Source: Hygrophila difformis
Taxonomy: Eukaryota > Streptophyta > Magnoliopsida > Lamiales > Acanthaceae
Reading direction: 5' to 3'
Assembly: GCA_030278955.1 (NCBI GenBank)
Contig: JAOANR010000010.1
Coordinates: 24,334,444-24,398,443, forward strand
Length of the DNA: 64,000 nucleotides
Shown: positions 1 through 11,721 of the stretch, piece after piece
Position numbering within the stretch: position 1 is the first letter of the stretch
Layout: every line of letters begins with the position of its first letter
Position numbers and translations under genes: made by a program
The notes under the pieces: model-generated
The model's database searches: none
What the model saw: the letters and a program-made list of their open reading frames with translations, nothing else
What the model was told of the DNA's origin: nothing

Positions 1-118
1 TCCATTTTCTGAAGCCCCCCTTTTTGTTCTTGCTCTCCAACATCTCTCCAAGTTTGCATCTTTAAATCAGTGTTTTCTTCGGATTTTGCCTTCTTTCCGA
101 TTCCCTTAATTTTGGTTT

Positions 119-3100
119 ATGAGGTGAATTTATTTGCTTATATTTCCTTCTTTAGTTATTCTGCGAGAAACTAGAGATGTTTATTTGTCACGTGTTCTTA
201 GTTTTGTACGAGTTTTCTTCGATTTCAGATCTGCTGTTTACTGTTGTATTTGTATGTTTATCTGATGTTTGATTTCTTGTTGGATAGTTTATTAGGGTTT
301 TTTAAGATTGGTGAATCTTGCGTTGTTTCTTGTGGAATGTTGCCGTTAGGAAGGGTTTTTTGTCGTTTCTTTTTAAGTGCTTTTTCCTTTCTTGTAGCGA
401 GTGTACTGATTATCGTGATCTCAATGGAGAGAGAATGTGGTGTGCCTTCATTTTGTGTCCTCTGATTGAAATTCCGGCTTTTTTTAACACTCGTCTTGTT
501 TTTTTGGTTTTTCTTGGTGCAGCTCTAAGGAGAAGCCCACTCTTGGGTAAGTTTGTTACTGTATATTTCAGATAAATTGTCCAAAGATATTTTGTTCTGA
601 TGTAGTATAATTTTTTATTCATAACTATGTTTTCAAGTGACTATAGGGTGTTCTTTGATATCCGTGGATTACATTCCCTTCATGATTTTTTGCCCATTTT
701 ATGTGTTGATGGTGGTGGTCTTATGAAAATTTTCCTACAGTGGTACGCGGATCAAGACCCGCAAACGGAATATTGCTGCACCTCTGGACCCTGCATCATT
801 TTCTGATGCAGTGGTCCAGATTTATTTGGATAATGCTGGTGATCTGGTAATTGAGTTACATTCACATGCATTTCTCACTTCACCCAAAGATTGGGCATGT
901 ATTCAAAAATATTTTATTGTTATAATAGCTATAAAATAACTGCAATGCAGGAACTTGTTGCTAAGGCCCTTGAATCTTCAGACCTAAATTTCAATAGATA
1001 TGGTGACACATTTTTTGAGGTTAGTTTCTATACATCTGTACCAAATGGTTGGGATGCCCTACATTAATGCTTTTTAATAACTTTCAATCCACACACTATT
1101 TTAGAACTTTTTTCAATCCATAAAATTCCATTCAATTGTGCATGTTTCAATAAATTTTGCATATCTCCTATCCCCTTCCCCTCTTTTCTTATATGACTTT
1201 CTTTTTATGCATTGTTACAAAGGTTGATTGCTTGTGCTGACTGTGCTATTTTTTCTGTGTTTTATTTTTGGATATACTATAATGTGTAGCTTATTTGGGA
1301 TTCGGCAACATGTTAATTGTTTGTATGCAGGTTGTTTTCAGAGGGGGGCGTACTCAACCTGGTACAATCAAACTAGATGAAGGAGAGCGTCATCCATATG
1401 GTATAATAGATTATGACGCAAAGCGTGAAGTCATCTTGCCATCTGTTATCTATATACAGAAAATCCTCAGGAGGAGACCTTTTCTGATTAAGAGTCTTGA
1501 AAATGTTATGCAAAAGTTCTTGCAATCTTTGGAGCTTTTCAATGATGATGAAAGGAAGAAGCTTGCAATTTTCACTGCCCTTGCTTTTTCCCAGAAGTTA
1601 TCTGGACTACCCCCGGAGGCTGTTCTGCAGCCACTGCTCAAAGATAATCTTGTGGCCAAAGGGCTAGTTCTCTCATTTATTACTGATTTCTTCAAGGAAT
1701 ATTTGGTTGATAATAGCCTTGATGATCTCATTTCAATTCTGAAGCGGGGTAAAATGGAGGACAATCTTCTCGACTTCTTTCCGTCTGCAAAGCGGACCCC
1801 TGAAGCTCTCTCTGAACATTTTACGTAAGTTTTCTCAATTGGATGAGAGCCATTTTTTGTTCTCATATGAGTTTTAAATTCCATTCAGTGTGCTTTTTGT
1901 ATGCTATTGGTGTGTGTATTCCTGGAGGGTTTTTGTCTGTTTCAGTGTTTTCACATCATTATAATTGAGTGAGAGTAATGTATAAAATGAATGCACATAG
2001 TGGAATGTTTTGATGCCATTCACTGGCCAAATTTGATTTTTCCTGATTTATTATCTGTAGAATTTTATGGTTAGATTAGAAGTTTTATCTGGATTGTTTT
2101 GAATTACAAGAATTGACCACCAACTAAAATGGACAATGATTGTGATGATTATTTTTTTATTTTTTTATTTTTTTATGTTTGTATTAAAAATATGGATACG
2201 TTGACATTGATAAAACTGGTGATGACGATTATGATACCTTTTATTCTTATGGTCATTATCATAGCACTATCAATGACAATTATATAATAATATGGATGGT
2301 TTCGTAGGGTGGGTTTCAAATTTTTGATACAGGCAATTGTACTGATTTGTGTATGATGGAAACCTTTTTATTGCTCAGCAAGGAAGGGCTTCAGTTGCTG
2401 GTTGAATATAATGAGAAGAAGATATTTGAGGTGAAGCTTAAGGAAATGAAATCTGCACTAACAAGCCTGATAGCAGCTGAAGCTGATATAGATGAAGTTA
2501 TAGAAACCGTCCAACAACATGTGAAAGATGCTAAATTTCCAGACATTGAGGTTGTGCGGATTCTATGGGATATCCTGATGGATGCTGTGCAATGGTCTGG
2601 AAAGAATCAGCAGCAGAATGCTAATTCAGCTTTACGTCAGGTACTTAAAAATTCTCAAGTTCACTTTTTGTCTCCCAATGCAGTCTTAAAATTATATATT
2701 TGGATTCATATTTTTACTGATAGTCCACACTTAGTGTTGCTGTTCAATGTTCTTGATTGCAATGGCCGCCACTATACAATATTCTTGATTGCAATGGCCG
2801 CCACTATACGATATTCTTGATTGCAATGGCCGCCATTATTGGTTCCTTTGATTTGTTTTAAACTGATCAGTGAAATTGTTTTGAAATTATTTCAGGTGAA
2901 AACTTGGGCAAAACTGCTGAATGCCTACTGCACCACAGGAAAGCTTGAGCTTGAACTCATTTACAAGGTTCAAGTACAGTGTTATGAAGATGCTAAACTG
3001 ATGAAGTTGTTTCCTGAAATAATACGATCACTGTATGACCAAGATGTCCTCGCAGAAGACACCATTCTCCACTGGTTCCGTAAAGGAACAAACCCCAAGG

Positions 3101-3422
3101 GGAGGTATGCTTTGATAGTTTCTTTGTGAATGAATTATTCTTTTTATGTAAAATGATAATATTAATTGCTTCTCAAAACCTAAATCACCTGCCTCTGACA
3201 TGGTGCATAGTTATTTGTACTTTTCTTTTTCCTTTGGAAGCTCATCTTCCAAAAGGTTTCATGTGCTGTCAGAAAAACTAATGGGGGTAGATTAGGTTTC
3301 ATTACTCTGATATCCTTACGCAAGCGACACTGATTTTCATTTTTGAAATTAACAGGCAAAGCTTTGTTAAGTCATTGGAGCCATTTGTAAAATGGCTGGA
3401 GGAGGCAGAGGAAGAAGAGTGA
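119..3422 (+). CDS. BZW: eIF5-mimic / BZW-type W2-domain protein, 8 coding exons
   Basis: I read coding exons 119-123, 523-546, 741-846, 951-1019, 1331-1824, 2379-2640, 2896-3104 and 3356-3422. All have GT-AG borders and join in frame into 411 codons plus TGA. The product starts MSSKEKPTLGGTRIKTRKRN, has the block RRRPFLIKSLENVMQKFLQS, and ends in an acidic tail (WLEEAEEEE) after a C-terminal W2 domain (roughly residues 250-405, including AVQWSGKNQQQNANSALRQVK and EDTILHWFRKGTNPKGR). This is the plant version of the BZW/5MP family. Animal members bind eIF2 and eIF3 and compete with eIF5, tuning start-codon choice; a cytosolic translational role in the plant is inferred. Length matches the family (about 410 aa). 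The start is unusual: the first coding exon gives only ATGAG before intron 1, and exon 2 is 24 nt. No frameshift or premature stop is seen. The 5' leader occupies 1-118 and may begin outside the window. Confidence 0.93.
2750..2840 (+). repeat. 32-bp tandem repeat (about 2.8 copies) inside BZW intron 6
   Basis: The unit TTCTTGATTGCAATGGCCGC plus 12 further bases starts at 2750, 2782 and 2814. Copies one and two differ by one base and the third is partial. It lies wholly within the intron 2641-2895 and should not affect the protein. Confidence 0.9.
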
Positions 3423-4667
3423 AAAGCCTGTTGGATCATGTCCTCCTTTCTCAGATATCATCATAAATGCGATCGTTGTCTCTCGTATTTGTGGAGTCTG
3501 TTGCTTTTTGTTGAAGATTTAATGGTATGGATTATAATGTAAACCCAACTGTCCCAATCATGAATCTCTTGATTTCGTTGAAGGAATCCTGGTTTGAAAC
3601 ATCCATTAGTAGGATGTGTAGTTTCTTGAAGTTGAATAATTGATGTTTGATGAACACGCTTTCAAATTTTACATATTTCTTCTGGCGTTATCTCTTGATT
3701 ATGAAGAAGTCATCTTACAGTTTGAAGCAGAGTATCGATTGAAATATATTATCATGAATGCATACCACAATAAAATTATGCCCATCCCTCTGAGAATAGG
3801 TTATACTTGCAGCTTGCTATTTTTATGTAGCGAAAATTGTGTTAATTGAACTGAACCCGAGACTTTGTTTAAATCAATGATTCTAACCGAATTGCATGGA
3901 ATATTATATTATTGGTATTATTATTTAATACTTAGTACAATTGCTTAACTGATAGTTATACTGTCACACTGTGTAGCTCCGTTTCTCTCTCTAGTAGAGA
4001 TTCCCTACCACTAGTGGAGTTTCATCCTCCTAACTACACTGAAGCTCTTCTCTAATTTTAGCCCAGGACAAAAAAGTATTCATGCATGATCCCTGCATTA
4101 AATAGCAATTTTGGCTTAACCCCTCTAGCAAACTCACAGGATTGGAAATCCGATTGCTCCCATTCCATCCTAGCTAACAAATGGATATTTTAAACATCTA
4201 TGATGCTCAAGAGTAACATCAGATGGAGCTTAGTGGTAGGTTTCTCCAAAGAGTGTTCTCTGTATTCACAAGGGTTTTAACGGCCGGGGATTTTGCTTAA
4301 GCGGTTAAAGTCCATAACTACTCAAGATAACCGTTGAATTGCTGCCTCCTTACTCATCCCCCATGCCCATTGCATGCATCCTGATGACTCTACACAGCCT
4401 TGATTTCATTGTACTCTTCGTTGGCATACCAGATCTGCTGCCAGGTCGCTTGCCACCTCCAGAGTTGCTCTTTTCACTGAATTGTGCTCTACCCACAAAC
4501 ATTGTTTTGTCTCACGCAGAAGATGCAGATGTATTAATGAGGTGGGGTGGTGCCACATGACTCTAACCAAGCTCTACTTAAAGAGAAGGAACACACATAT
4601 GTGAAAAAGGAAAAGAAAATTTGTTAAGGGCGTCCTGCAACCCTAGATAGAATACTAGTCTCCACGA
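3423..4667. other. BZW 3' UTR and intergenic DNA
   Basis: The first few hundred bases after the BZW stop are probably 3' UTR, with AT-rich stretches to about 3900. No conserved coding sequence is evident further on. Short open frames at 3640-3849 and 4339-4560 show no recognisable domain and are treated as chance. Confidence 0.5.
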
Positions 4668-4908
4668 CAGGGGCGGATCTATATAGGATTTAGGGGTGGC
4701 ACGGGACACCACTTAAATTTATGAAACTGTTATTTTAGGGTAGAATGTCTTTTACATTTAATTAAATTAGGCTTGGTGATACTACTTAATTGTTATGGTG
4801 ACACCACAATCACTCATAATTTTGTGTTGTAAATGCTATTCATAAGTTAAATATAGCTTCCATTATTTTTTGGGACACCACTTAAAATTTTTTCTGGATC
4901 CGCCGCTG
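4668..4908. mobile_element. hAT-superfamily MITE (241 bp)
   Basis: Both ends carry an inverted repeat starting CAGGGGCGGATC at the left and, on the other strand, CAGCGGCGGATC at the right. The element is flanked by a perfect 8-bp direct duplication CTCCACGA (4660-4667 and 4909-4916). CAG-type termini plus an 8-bp target duplication identify a non-autonomous hAT element. There is no coding capacity. Confidence 0.9.
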
Positions 4909-4916
4909 CTCCACGA

Positions 4917-5336
4917 GAATGGCCCATTTCAGTTTCAGCCTTCTTGCTCTTTAGAATATAAAGAGCAAAGAGAAATCATTATATTCTCATGGGTAATGAA
5001 TGCAGAGGCTATATCAACCTGTTTAGGGACAATACAAGAATCTCATTGGACACAAACCAACATAGTATTACTTTCCTCCTCTAATCACTTGGAACTGCAT
5101 TGATGTAGTTATCATCCCTTGGATCTCACGGATTGCCTCCAACCTTCCATAAAAATCACTTCTCTCATTCATGACTCATCTGGAGGTGCTTTTCACTTTA
5201 CATGATTCTTAACCTCATAAATAGTAGAAAAACCTCTAGGGAAATAATGCGAATTACACCTTCCTTATCCTTGTTCTCAAATGAGAGATGCTAGGGCAAA
5301 ACAAACCATCTCCAATTGATTGGGTTAACGGAGTAT

Positions 5337-5369
<33 letters not shown>

Positions 5370-5573
5370 CATATGCTTATAATCGTATAATACATGTTAG
5401 GTCCAGATGGCGAGATGAGCAATTTTTTACGAGTTTATTTAGCCTCTTTGTTCAAAGCATTATTTTAAACAACAATTAATTAACTCATGCACAATCGAAA
5501 TATAAAAGCATAACATTAAAGAACAAACATATGATTTGTTGATTCAGTTCGGCCATAACCTATGTCTGGAGGA
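4917..5573. other. Intergenic, with an (AT)n microsatellite
   Basis: No gene is seen. A pure TA run occupies 5341-5368. The rest is AT-rich, low-information sequence. Confidence 0.6.
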
Positions 5574-5613
5574 TACCAGTCCAAAACGTTACAGTGTAAC
5601 GTTTGGACTGGTA
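5574..5613. repeat. 40-bp near-perfect palindrome
   Basis: TACCAGTCCAAAACGTTACA is followed directly by its reverse complement, with a single extra A in the left arm. This gives an almost loopless hairpin of about 19 bp. It lies in otherwise unannotated sequence upstream of the copia relic. A second smaller palindrome centred on TTCGAA (about 5753-5770) lies downstream. Confidence 0.85.
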
Positions 5614-6190
5614 CGGTCAGTTCAAACACATGTTCACAACCCCGAACTATACTAAACTCTTTTACTCACACTCCAACCAACTAGCAGATAGTTGTGCAAC
5701 CAAGTCCCCCTACTTGGTGTTGAGTACCCCAAGATCTCCCTTCTTGAGATTACCTTGTTCGAAACAAGGTCCTCCGATCCAAACAATTCAACATTTAACC
5801 TTTGGTATCAACAACGAACGCCTTGGAAGATATCCATATATGTTATCGTCACCTCCATGTATAGACCATGGAAATCGCCTTCATCTTTGTTCAACAAAGC
5901 CTCAATAACACAAAAATAATTCTTCAGTATCATTGTGTTATTGATTAAAAACTCCAAACAAAAGTGTATTCGAATCACTGTAGGGTCGGAATCTCCTATC
6001 TTTGCTCTCATCCTCTCTTCTCTTTATTTTCTCTGAAAAATAATTTGTGTAATTCGTCTCTATAGACACCACCAACCTTCTTTTGTTCCAATCAACCAGG
6101 CTATGATAAGGTAAGAAATCCAACCTATTTCCATAAATACAAATATTTCAATCAACTTCATATGTAAAAAAGAAATTATTCATCTCAAAG
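5614..6190. other. Unassigned sequence before the copia relic
   Basis: Short open frames on both strands overlap one another and show no family resemblance. A TTTGGTATCA string near 5799 is reminiscent of a tRNA-Met primer site, but no LTR precedes it. This may be eroded copia leader; I cannot establish that. Confidence 0.3.
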
Positions 6191-6974
6191 TTGAGTCAAA
6201 AGTTGTATGGAGGGTCACTGGTCATCTCAAAGAAATTATTCATAATGATAAAGGCAAAAGAAAAGTTGAAGAAAAATGCCACCGTTGTGGTATGGAGGGT
6301 CACTCGTCCAAATATGTCGTACAGTAGCCATTGGGTAAAGTTGTACCAGGACTCGTTGAAAGGAAAGAATAAGCAGGTTGAAACAAACCCTGCTAAACAA
6401 AATGTTGAAGACATTGCAACTACAAGTGATGCTATTGTGAATGCAACTGAGGCCACAAATGATGATCTGCTCATAGAGCCGGCGTTTGATGTTGCAGACT
6501 TTTACAATGATACTGCGTAGCAGCTTGTTAATTTTACTTTACCTTTTAAATTTTGTTGTACCACTATTTTGTACTTCATAAATTATCGTTTTGTTACTGA
6601 TATATATTATTTTCTTTTTCAAAAAAATGCCAGAATAGGATTACAAATTGGTGATAATGAAATGTCTGATAAACAGTGCTTCTACGCACACGATATTGAA
6701 TGATAAACAATATTTTTCATACTTGAAAATGGGAGATAGAAATATCAACACTATAAGTGGAAATGCAAATATAATAGAGGGTTCTGGCATAGCCAACCTT
6801 CAGCTCCCCAAAGGGACAAAATTAATTGTGAAAGATGCACTCTTATCTCCCAAGTCTCGAAGGAATTTGTTGAGTTTTAAAGATATTCAAGAAAATGGAT
6901 ATCATATCGAGACTTTGACAGTAAAAGCTAATGAATACCTGCTGATTATAAATATCATTTCTAGTATAAAATAA
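6191..6974 (+). pseudogene. copia gag C-terminus and protease relic
   Basis: Around 6270-6320 a CCHC zinc knuckle is recognisable (C-H-R-C-G-M-E-G-H-S-S-K), but the last cysteine has moved to another frame through a 1-nt loss. The protease block at 6650-6974 contains CLINSASTHTIL, where the family has an aspartate before the S. The catalytic Asp therefore reads Asn, which alone should abolish activity. A short internal duplication (about 6170-6240 against 6204-6310) disturbs the region before the knuckle. Confidence 0.8.
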
Positions 6975-7086
6975 GTATTGAAAAAATTACCATGTTTATT
7001 CTCTAGAATATATTGTATAAGGATAAACAATGTCGAAAATCATTACTTGGCAGACCATAGGTCTATCGTTCCCAATGAATATATGA

Positions 7087-8196
7087 TTTGACATGATCGC
7101 CTAGGTCATCCTGGATATACAATGACGAGGCGGATCCTTACAAATTCTCATGGCCATTCATTAAAGGGACCAAAAATGCAACATCACAATGATTATATAT
7201 GTGTTGCTTGCTCCCAAGGGAAACTGATTATAAAACATTCATCAGAAAAGGTGGGAACAGAATCCCCTAGTTTTCTTGAAAGAATTCAGGATGACATACG
7301 TGGACCTATAGATCCACCATGTGGGCTATTCAGATACTTTAGGTGTTGCTTGATGCTTCAACCAGATGGTCTCACGTGACATTATTGTCTTCATGCAACC
7401 ATGTGTTTGCGAAATTGCTAGCTCAAATAATAAGATTAAGGGCACAGTTCCCTGATTATGCAATTAAAAATAATCGTTTGGATAATACTGGTGAATATTC
7501 ATCCCGGACATTTGATGAAAATATTGTATGTCAATAAGCATAGCCATCGAACATCCTGTAGCCCATGTACATACACAAAATAGACTAGCCGAATCATTTA
7601 TTAAACGATTGCAGTTGATCGCTAAATCATTATTAATGAAGTCTGGGTTGCCAGTTTCAGCTTGGGGACATACTATAATGCATGCAACAATGTTGGTGCG
7701 AGTAAGACAGACAAGTTATCATAGATACCTATTGCAATTAATACTTGGGTATGAACCCAATGTATCCCATTTGAAAATATTTGGTTGTGCAGTATATGTC
7801 CCAATAACACCACCCCAGCGCAGCAAAATGGGACCTCAATGCATATTGGGAATATATATCGGATATGAATCACCCTTGATAATTCAATATCGTGAACCAT
7901 TAACAGGGGATTCATTTACAACAATATATGCTAATTGTCATTTTGATGAATCACATTTCCCGACATTAGCGGGAGAAAAGGATCAACCGGAAAAGAATAT
8001 AAATTGGAAAATCCCGTTGGATTTCCTTGATCCTTCTTCAAGAGACTGTGAACTTGAAGTACAAAGAATTGTACAATTGCAACAAATTGCAAATGAACTG
8101 CCTGATGCTTATGCGACTCTAAAAGGGTTACCAAATCTCATATACCGGCAACAAATGTTCCAGTCAAAATTGATGTTCCAAAGGAACACATTATAA
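7087..8196 (+). pseudogene. copia integrase relic
   Basis: The fragments include CVACSQGKLIIK (zinc-binding part), the core block IQDDIRGPIDPPCGLFRYF, and a downstream stretch with NRLAESFIKRLQLIAKSLLMKSGLPVSAW and LKIFGCAVYVP. The last is the GKE-type C-terminal region typical of plant copia integrases. At least two frame changes (near 7379 and 7537) break it. Confidence 0.85.
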
Positions 8197-8391
8197 GTGC
8201 TAAAGATGAGTGTGATATACGCTTAAAGTGAGGCAGACCTCTCGATTCCAAAGATAAAAATCCTCGGAAGAAAATATGATTGAATAATGATGTTGATGTG
8301 ATACATAGTCTCAAAAGTGACAAAACTGAGCCCGGCAGGGACTTGACTCTTGAAGAGCAAAATCATCAAAATGATGAAATATCTATAAATT

Positions 8392-10162
8392 TTGTCACAA
8401 ATAGAAATATTTGAAATAGGGAAGAAACATCTATTGCTATTTGCACTTTCATATAATATAGCACTTGAAATTATGAATGATGATGAGGATTTTGAACCAA
8501 ATTCGGTTTATGAATGTCGGAAAAGAAATGATTGGCTCAAATGGAAAGATGTAATTCAATCAGAACTGGATTCCCTGTCTAAACGACATGTGTTTGGACC
8601 AATTGTCAAAACACCGGAAAATATAAAGCCAGTTGGATACAGATTGGTTTTTGTACGAAAAAGAAATGATGAAAATGAAGTTGTAAGATACAAAGCGAAA
8701 TGAGTCGCCCAATGGTTCTCACAGAGACCGTGATTTGACTATGATGAAACCTATTCCCCAGTAATGGATGGAATTCCATTCAGATACCTTATCTATTTAG
8801 CAGTACATGAAAAACTTGAAATACGACTCACAAACGTCGTTACTGCTTATTTATATGGAACATTAGATACTGATATCTATATGAAAGTTCTACAAGGGTT
8901 CCAATGCCACTGGCATATAAAGCAAACCCAAAACAGATGTATTCCATCAAATTACAAAGTTCCATATATGAGATTAAACGATCTGTGAGAATGTGGTATT
9001 ACCGATTAAGCGAATGCTTACTTCAAAAGGGTTACAATAATGACCCAATATGCCCATGCATTTTTATAAAGAAAAACGGGTCAATATTTATTATCATTGC
9101 AGTATATGTTGATGATATCAATCTATTTGGATCCCCTGATGAGATTCAAATTGCTGTTGAATATCTCAAAGGAGAATTCGAAATCAAAGATTTTGGGAAA
9201 ACAAGAAAGTGTCTTAGTTTACGAATTGAATATTTGGATAATGGGATTCTTGTCCATCAAAAGGCCTATACCCAAAAGTTCTTAAAATGATTTTATATGG
9301 ACAAAGCACATCTATTAAGTAATCCAATGGTCGTAACGTATTTGATCCTAAAAGAGATCCATTTAGACCAAACCAGGAGAATGAAGAAATACTTGGGTCA
9401 CAGGTCCCATATTTAAGTGCCATTGGAGCACTAATATATCTCGCAAACTGCACTAGACCAGATACATCTTTTGCAGTAAATTTATTAGCGAGATTTAGTT
9501 CATCTTCTACTGAACGACATTGGAAAGGAAAAAAACCACTTATTTCGCTATCTCCAATGGACGATTGATATGAGTCTATTTTATTCATACAATTCTCGAC
9601 ATGAATTAATCGGCTATGCCGATGTTGGGTACTTATCAGACCCACATAAAACTAAGTCACAAACTGGCTATTTAATTACATGTGGTGGTACTGTAATATC
9701 GTTGAGATCCACGGAACAAACATTGACAACCACCTCATCAAATCATGCTGAAATTCTAGCAATATATGAAGTTAGTCGAGAATGTATTTGGATTAGATCC
9801 ATGATTAACTATATAAAAATGAATTGTGGTTTATCGTCCGAAAATAAAAATCCTCCAATTATTTTATATGAGGATAATGCGGCTTGTATAACGCAATTGA
9901 AAGGGATTATATAAAAGGTGATAGAACAAAACATATTTTGCCAATTTTTTTTTTACTCATGATTTGCAGAAAAATTGGTGAAATAGATGTGCAACAAATC
10001 CGTTCAGTTGATAATCTTGCATATTTGTTTACCAATGCACTACCAACAGTAACATTCGAGAACTTGGTGAAAAGTACAGGGATGCGTCAACTAAAAATCT
10101 CAAATGATGTTTCGATCAGAGGGAGAAGTAAACATACAAGAATCATATATTGTTTTTCCTAA
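8392..10162 (+). pseudogene. copia reverse transcriptase and RNase H relic
   Basis: The reverse transcriptase is visible from WLKWKDVIQSELDSL to the catalytic block AVYVDDINLFGSPDEI near 9100-9140. RNase H follows at 9570-10160, with the copia hallmark TKSQTGYLITCGG and LYEDNAACI. Stops or frameshifts occur near 8701, 8985, 9290 and 9914, so no product of full length is possible. Confidence 0.9.
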
Positions 10163-10244
10163 CTTGAATTTTTTCCCATAGAGTTTTTTCCAAGTAAGAT
10201 TTTAACGAGGCATATTCTTTGTATCGAGGACATCCAAGAGGGAG

Positions 10245-10585
10245 TATTACGTAGAAGATACATGCATTATTACTATCTACATGATTAAGAAAACGAATCC
10301 ATGTATTTGGTCATTGCATGTATCTACTCCAAATGTGGACGTCGCTCCATGAGGAAGGAAAATAATATTCACTACTTACTGCTCTATCCGATAGTTAGAG
10401 GCGGTTGTGCCTGTGTCTATTTCCCTATATATATGTATATGCTTTGATAGTGTAATAAAATCATCTCTCATTCAAAGAAATCATTCTCTGCTAGCCTTCA
10501 TTCTCTCTGCCCATTTTCTAATTCTATTATTTCATTGTCAAGTCTTTATATATACACTAACGCCTACACACACTTTCATACAAAT
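10245..10585 (+). repeat. 3' LTR of the copia relic (right edge approximate)
   Basis: The LTR starts just after the PPT AAGAGGGAG, at TATTACG (family start would be TG). It contains a TATA-like CTATATATATGTATATGC near 10424 and an AATAAA signal near 10454, followed by a TC-rich stretch, as in many copia LTRs. No second LTR copy was found, so the right boundary is estimated. Confidence 0.6.
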
Positions 10586-10591
10586 ATTGTA

Positions 10592-10952
10592 CTCCCTCCG
10601 TCCCGGTAGAAGTGTTTCAAAACTTTTGAGTACGATATTTTATGTGGGATTGTTTAGTATTTAATGTAGGGGTAGATTAGTGTATAAAGTAAGGGTAGAT
10701 TAGTAATTTATGTGATGTGATTGTAATGATGTTGAATTTTTAATTAATTTATTTATGTGTGATGTGATGGTTGTGTGTTTGAATTTATTAATGATAGTGG
10801 GTTAAAATTTTAATTATATTTGTTTATTGATGTGATATAATGGGAGTAGGTTTTGTGGTTAAGTTTTAATTATTTCCAAAAATAGAAATGTGACAAAAAT
10901 GTTGGGACGGACAAAAGAGGAAAGTGAGACATAAATAATGGAACAAATGGAG
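10592..10952. mobile_element. Stowaway-like (Tc1/mariner) MITE
   Basis: The left end CTCCCTCCGTCCC and the inverted right end (GGAACAAATGGAG on +) are flanked by TA on both sides (10590-10591, 10953-10954). It is the first of about a dozen elements of this type in the window. Confidence 0.75.
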
Positions 10953-10996
10953 TATTAAGTTATAACTAGTAAATAACCCGTCGAAGACTCGACGGG

Positions 10997-11339
10997 CATA
11001 ACTTTATATTTTATAATATATATATTTATATATATTTATATTCCTGTTGTGTTTCTATTTCTAGTATCGATGGAGTGTTATGGTGAGATTGTAGTATGGT
11101 GCAAATTGTAAGACAGTTTTGGCTATGGTTTATTGAAAGTATAAAAACACTTTCTTCTCAAAAAAAAATATTATATAAAGTAATAATATAAATTATTTTG
11201 AGTAACAAAAATAACAGATCAATAAAAACAATTATTAAAATAAAAATTTTATTGATTTGAAATTTAAATTAAGATAAAATAAAATTTAAAAATAAGTATG
11301 AAACATAATATGGAAATTTTTCTAACAATTTGTTGAAAA
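10997..11339. other. AT-rich Helitron 3' region, no gene
   Basis: Very AT-rich sequence between the Helitron terminal hairpin and the helicase relic. No reading frame or motif is recognised. Confidence 0.5.
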
Positions 11340-11721
11340 TTTCATTGGTGAAAATCTCATTGATAAGGGCTAGTATAACACTATCTTTTAAAATGTTTAA
11401 ATTTGAAATGGTGAAGTTTATATTTGTATATGTACTTTAAAAAATTACCGCTATAGGATCACCCTAGATTTCATAAGAATATCATCCGAAAATGTCGCAG
11501 CTAATTGTATATCTCGAAAATCAATAGCCGTTTTACCATCACCTACATCAACTATCTATGTTGCAAATTTTCTGTCATATATAAATTTAATTATAAACAA
11601 CAATTTTTGTAGTATCTTGAGTCAATCATTTTTAATTGCATACTAATACTTTTAGCCACATCTTGCTAGTGACACGAAATACTACAATATAACTGTTCAT
11701 GACTAAAAACTGATTTTGAAA
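11340..11721 (-). pseudogene. Helitron helicase relic, copy left of the Athila element
   Basis: This segment resembles 24850-25140 over most of its length: the phrases around CCGCTATA, TAATTGTA, ACTTTACCA/GTTTTACCA and GTGACACGA recur in the same order. On the minus strand a block GDGKTAIDFRDIQLAATF is readable. It continues the helicase read-through interrupted by the LTR element at 11722. Confidence 0.65.

Larger units (their letters stand above)
6191..10585 (+). mobile_element. Degenerate Ty1/copia retrotransposon, 5'-truncated
   Basis: Successive fragments in canonical copia order (gag zinc knuckle, protease, integrase, reverse transcriptase, RNase H) are scattered over all three forward frames with many stops and frameshifts. 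A purine-rich PPT (about 10236-10244) and one LTR follow. No matching 5' LTR or convincing primer-binding site is found upstream, so the element is 5'-incomplete. It cannot encode its own products and is an old insertion. Confidence 0.9.
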
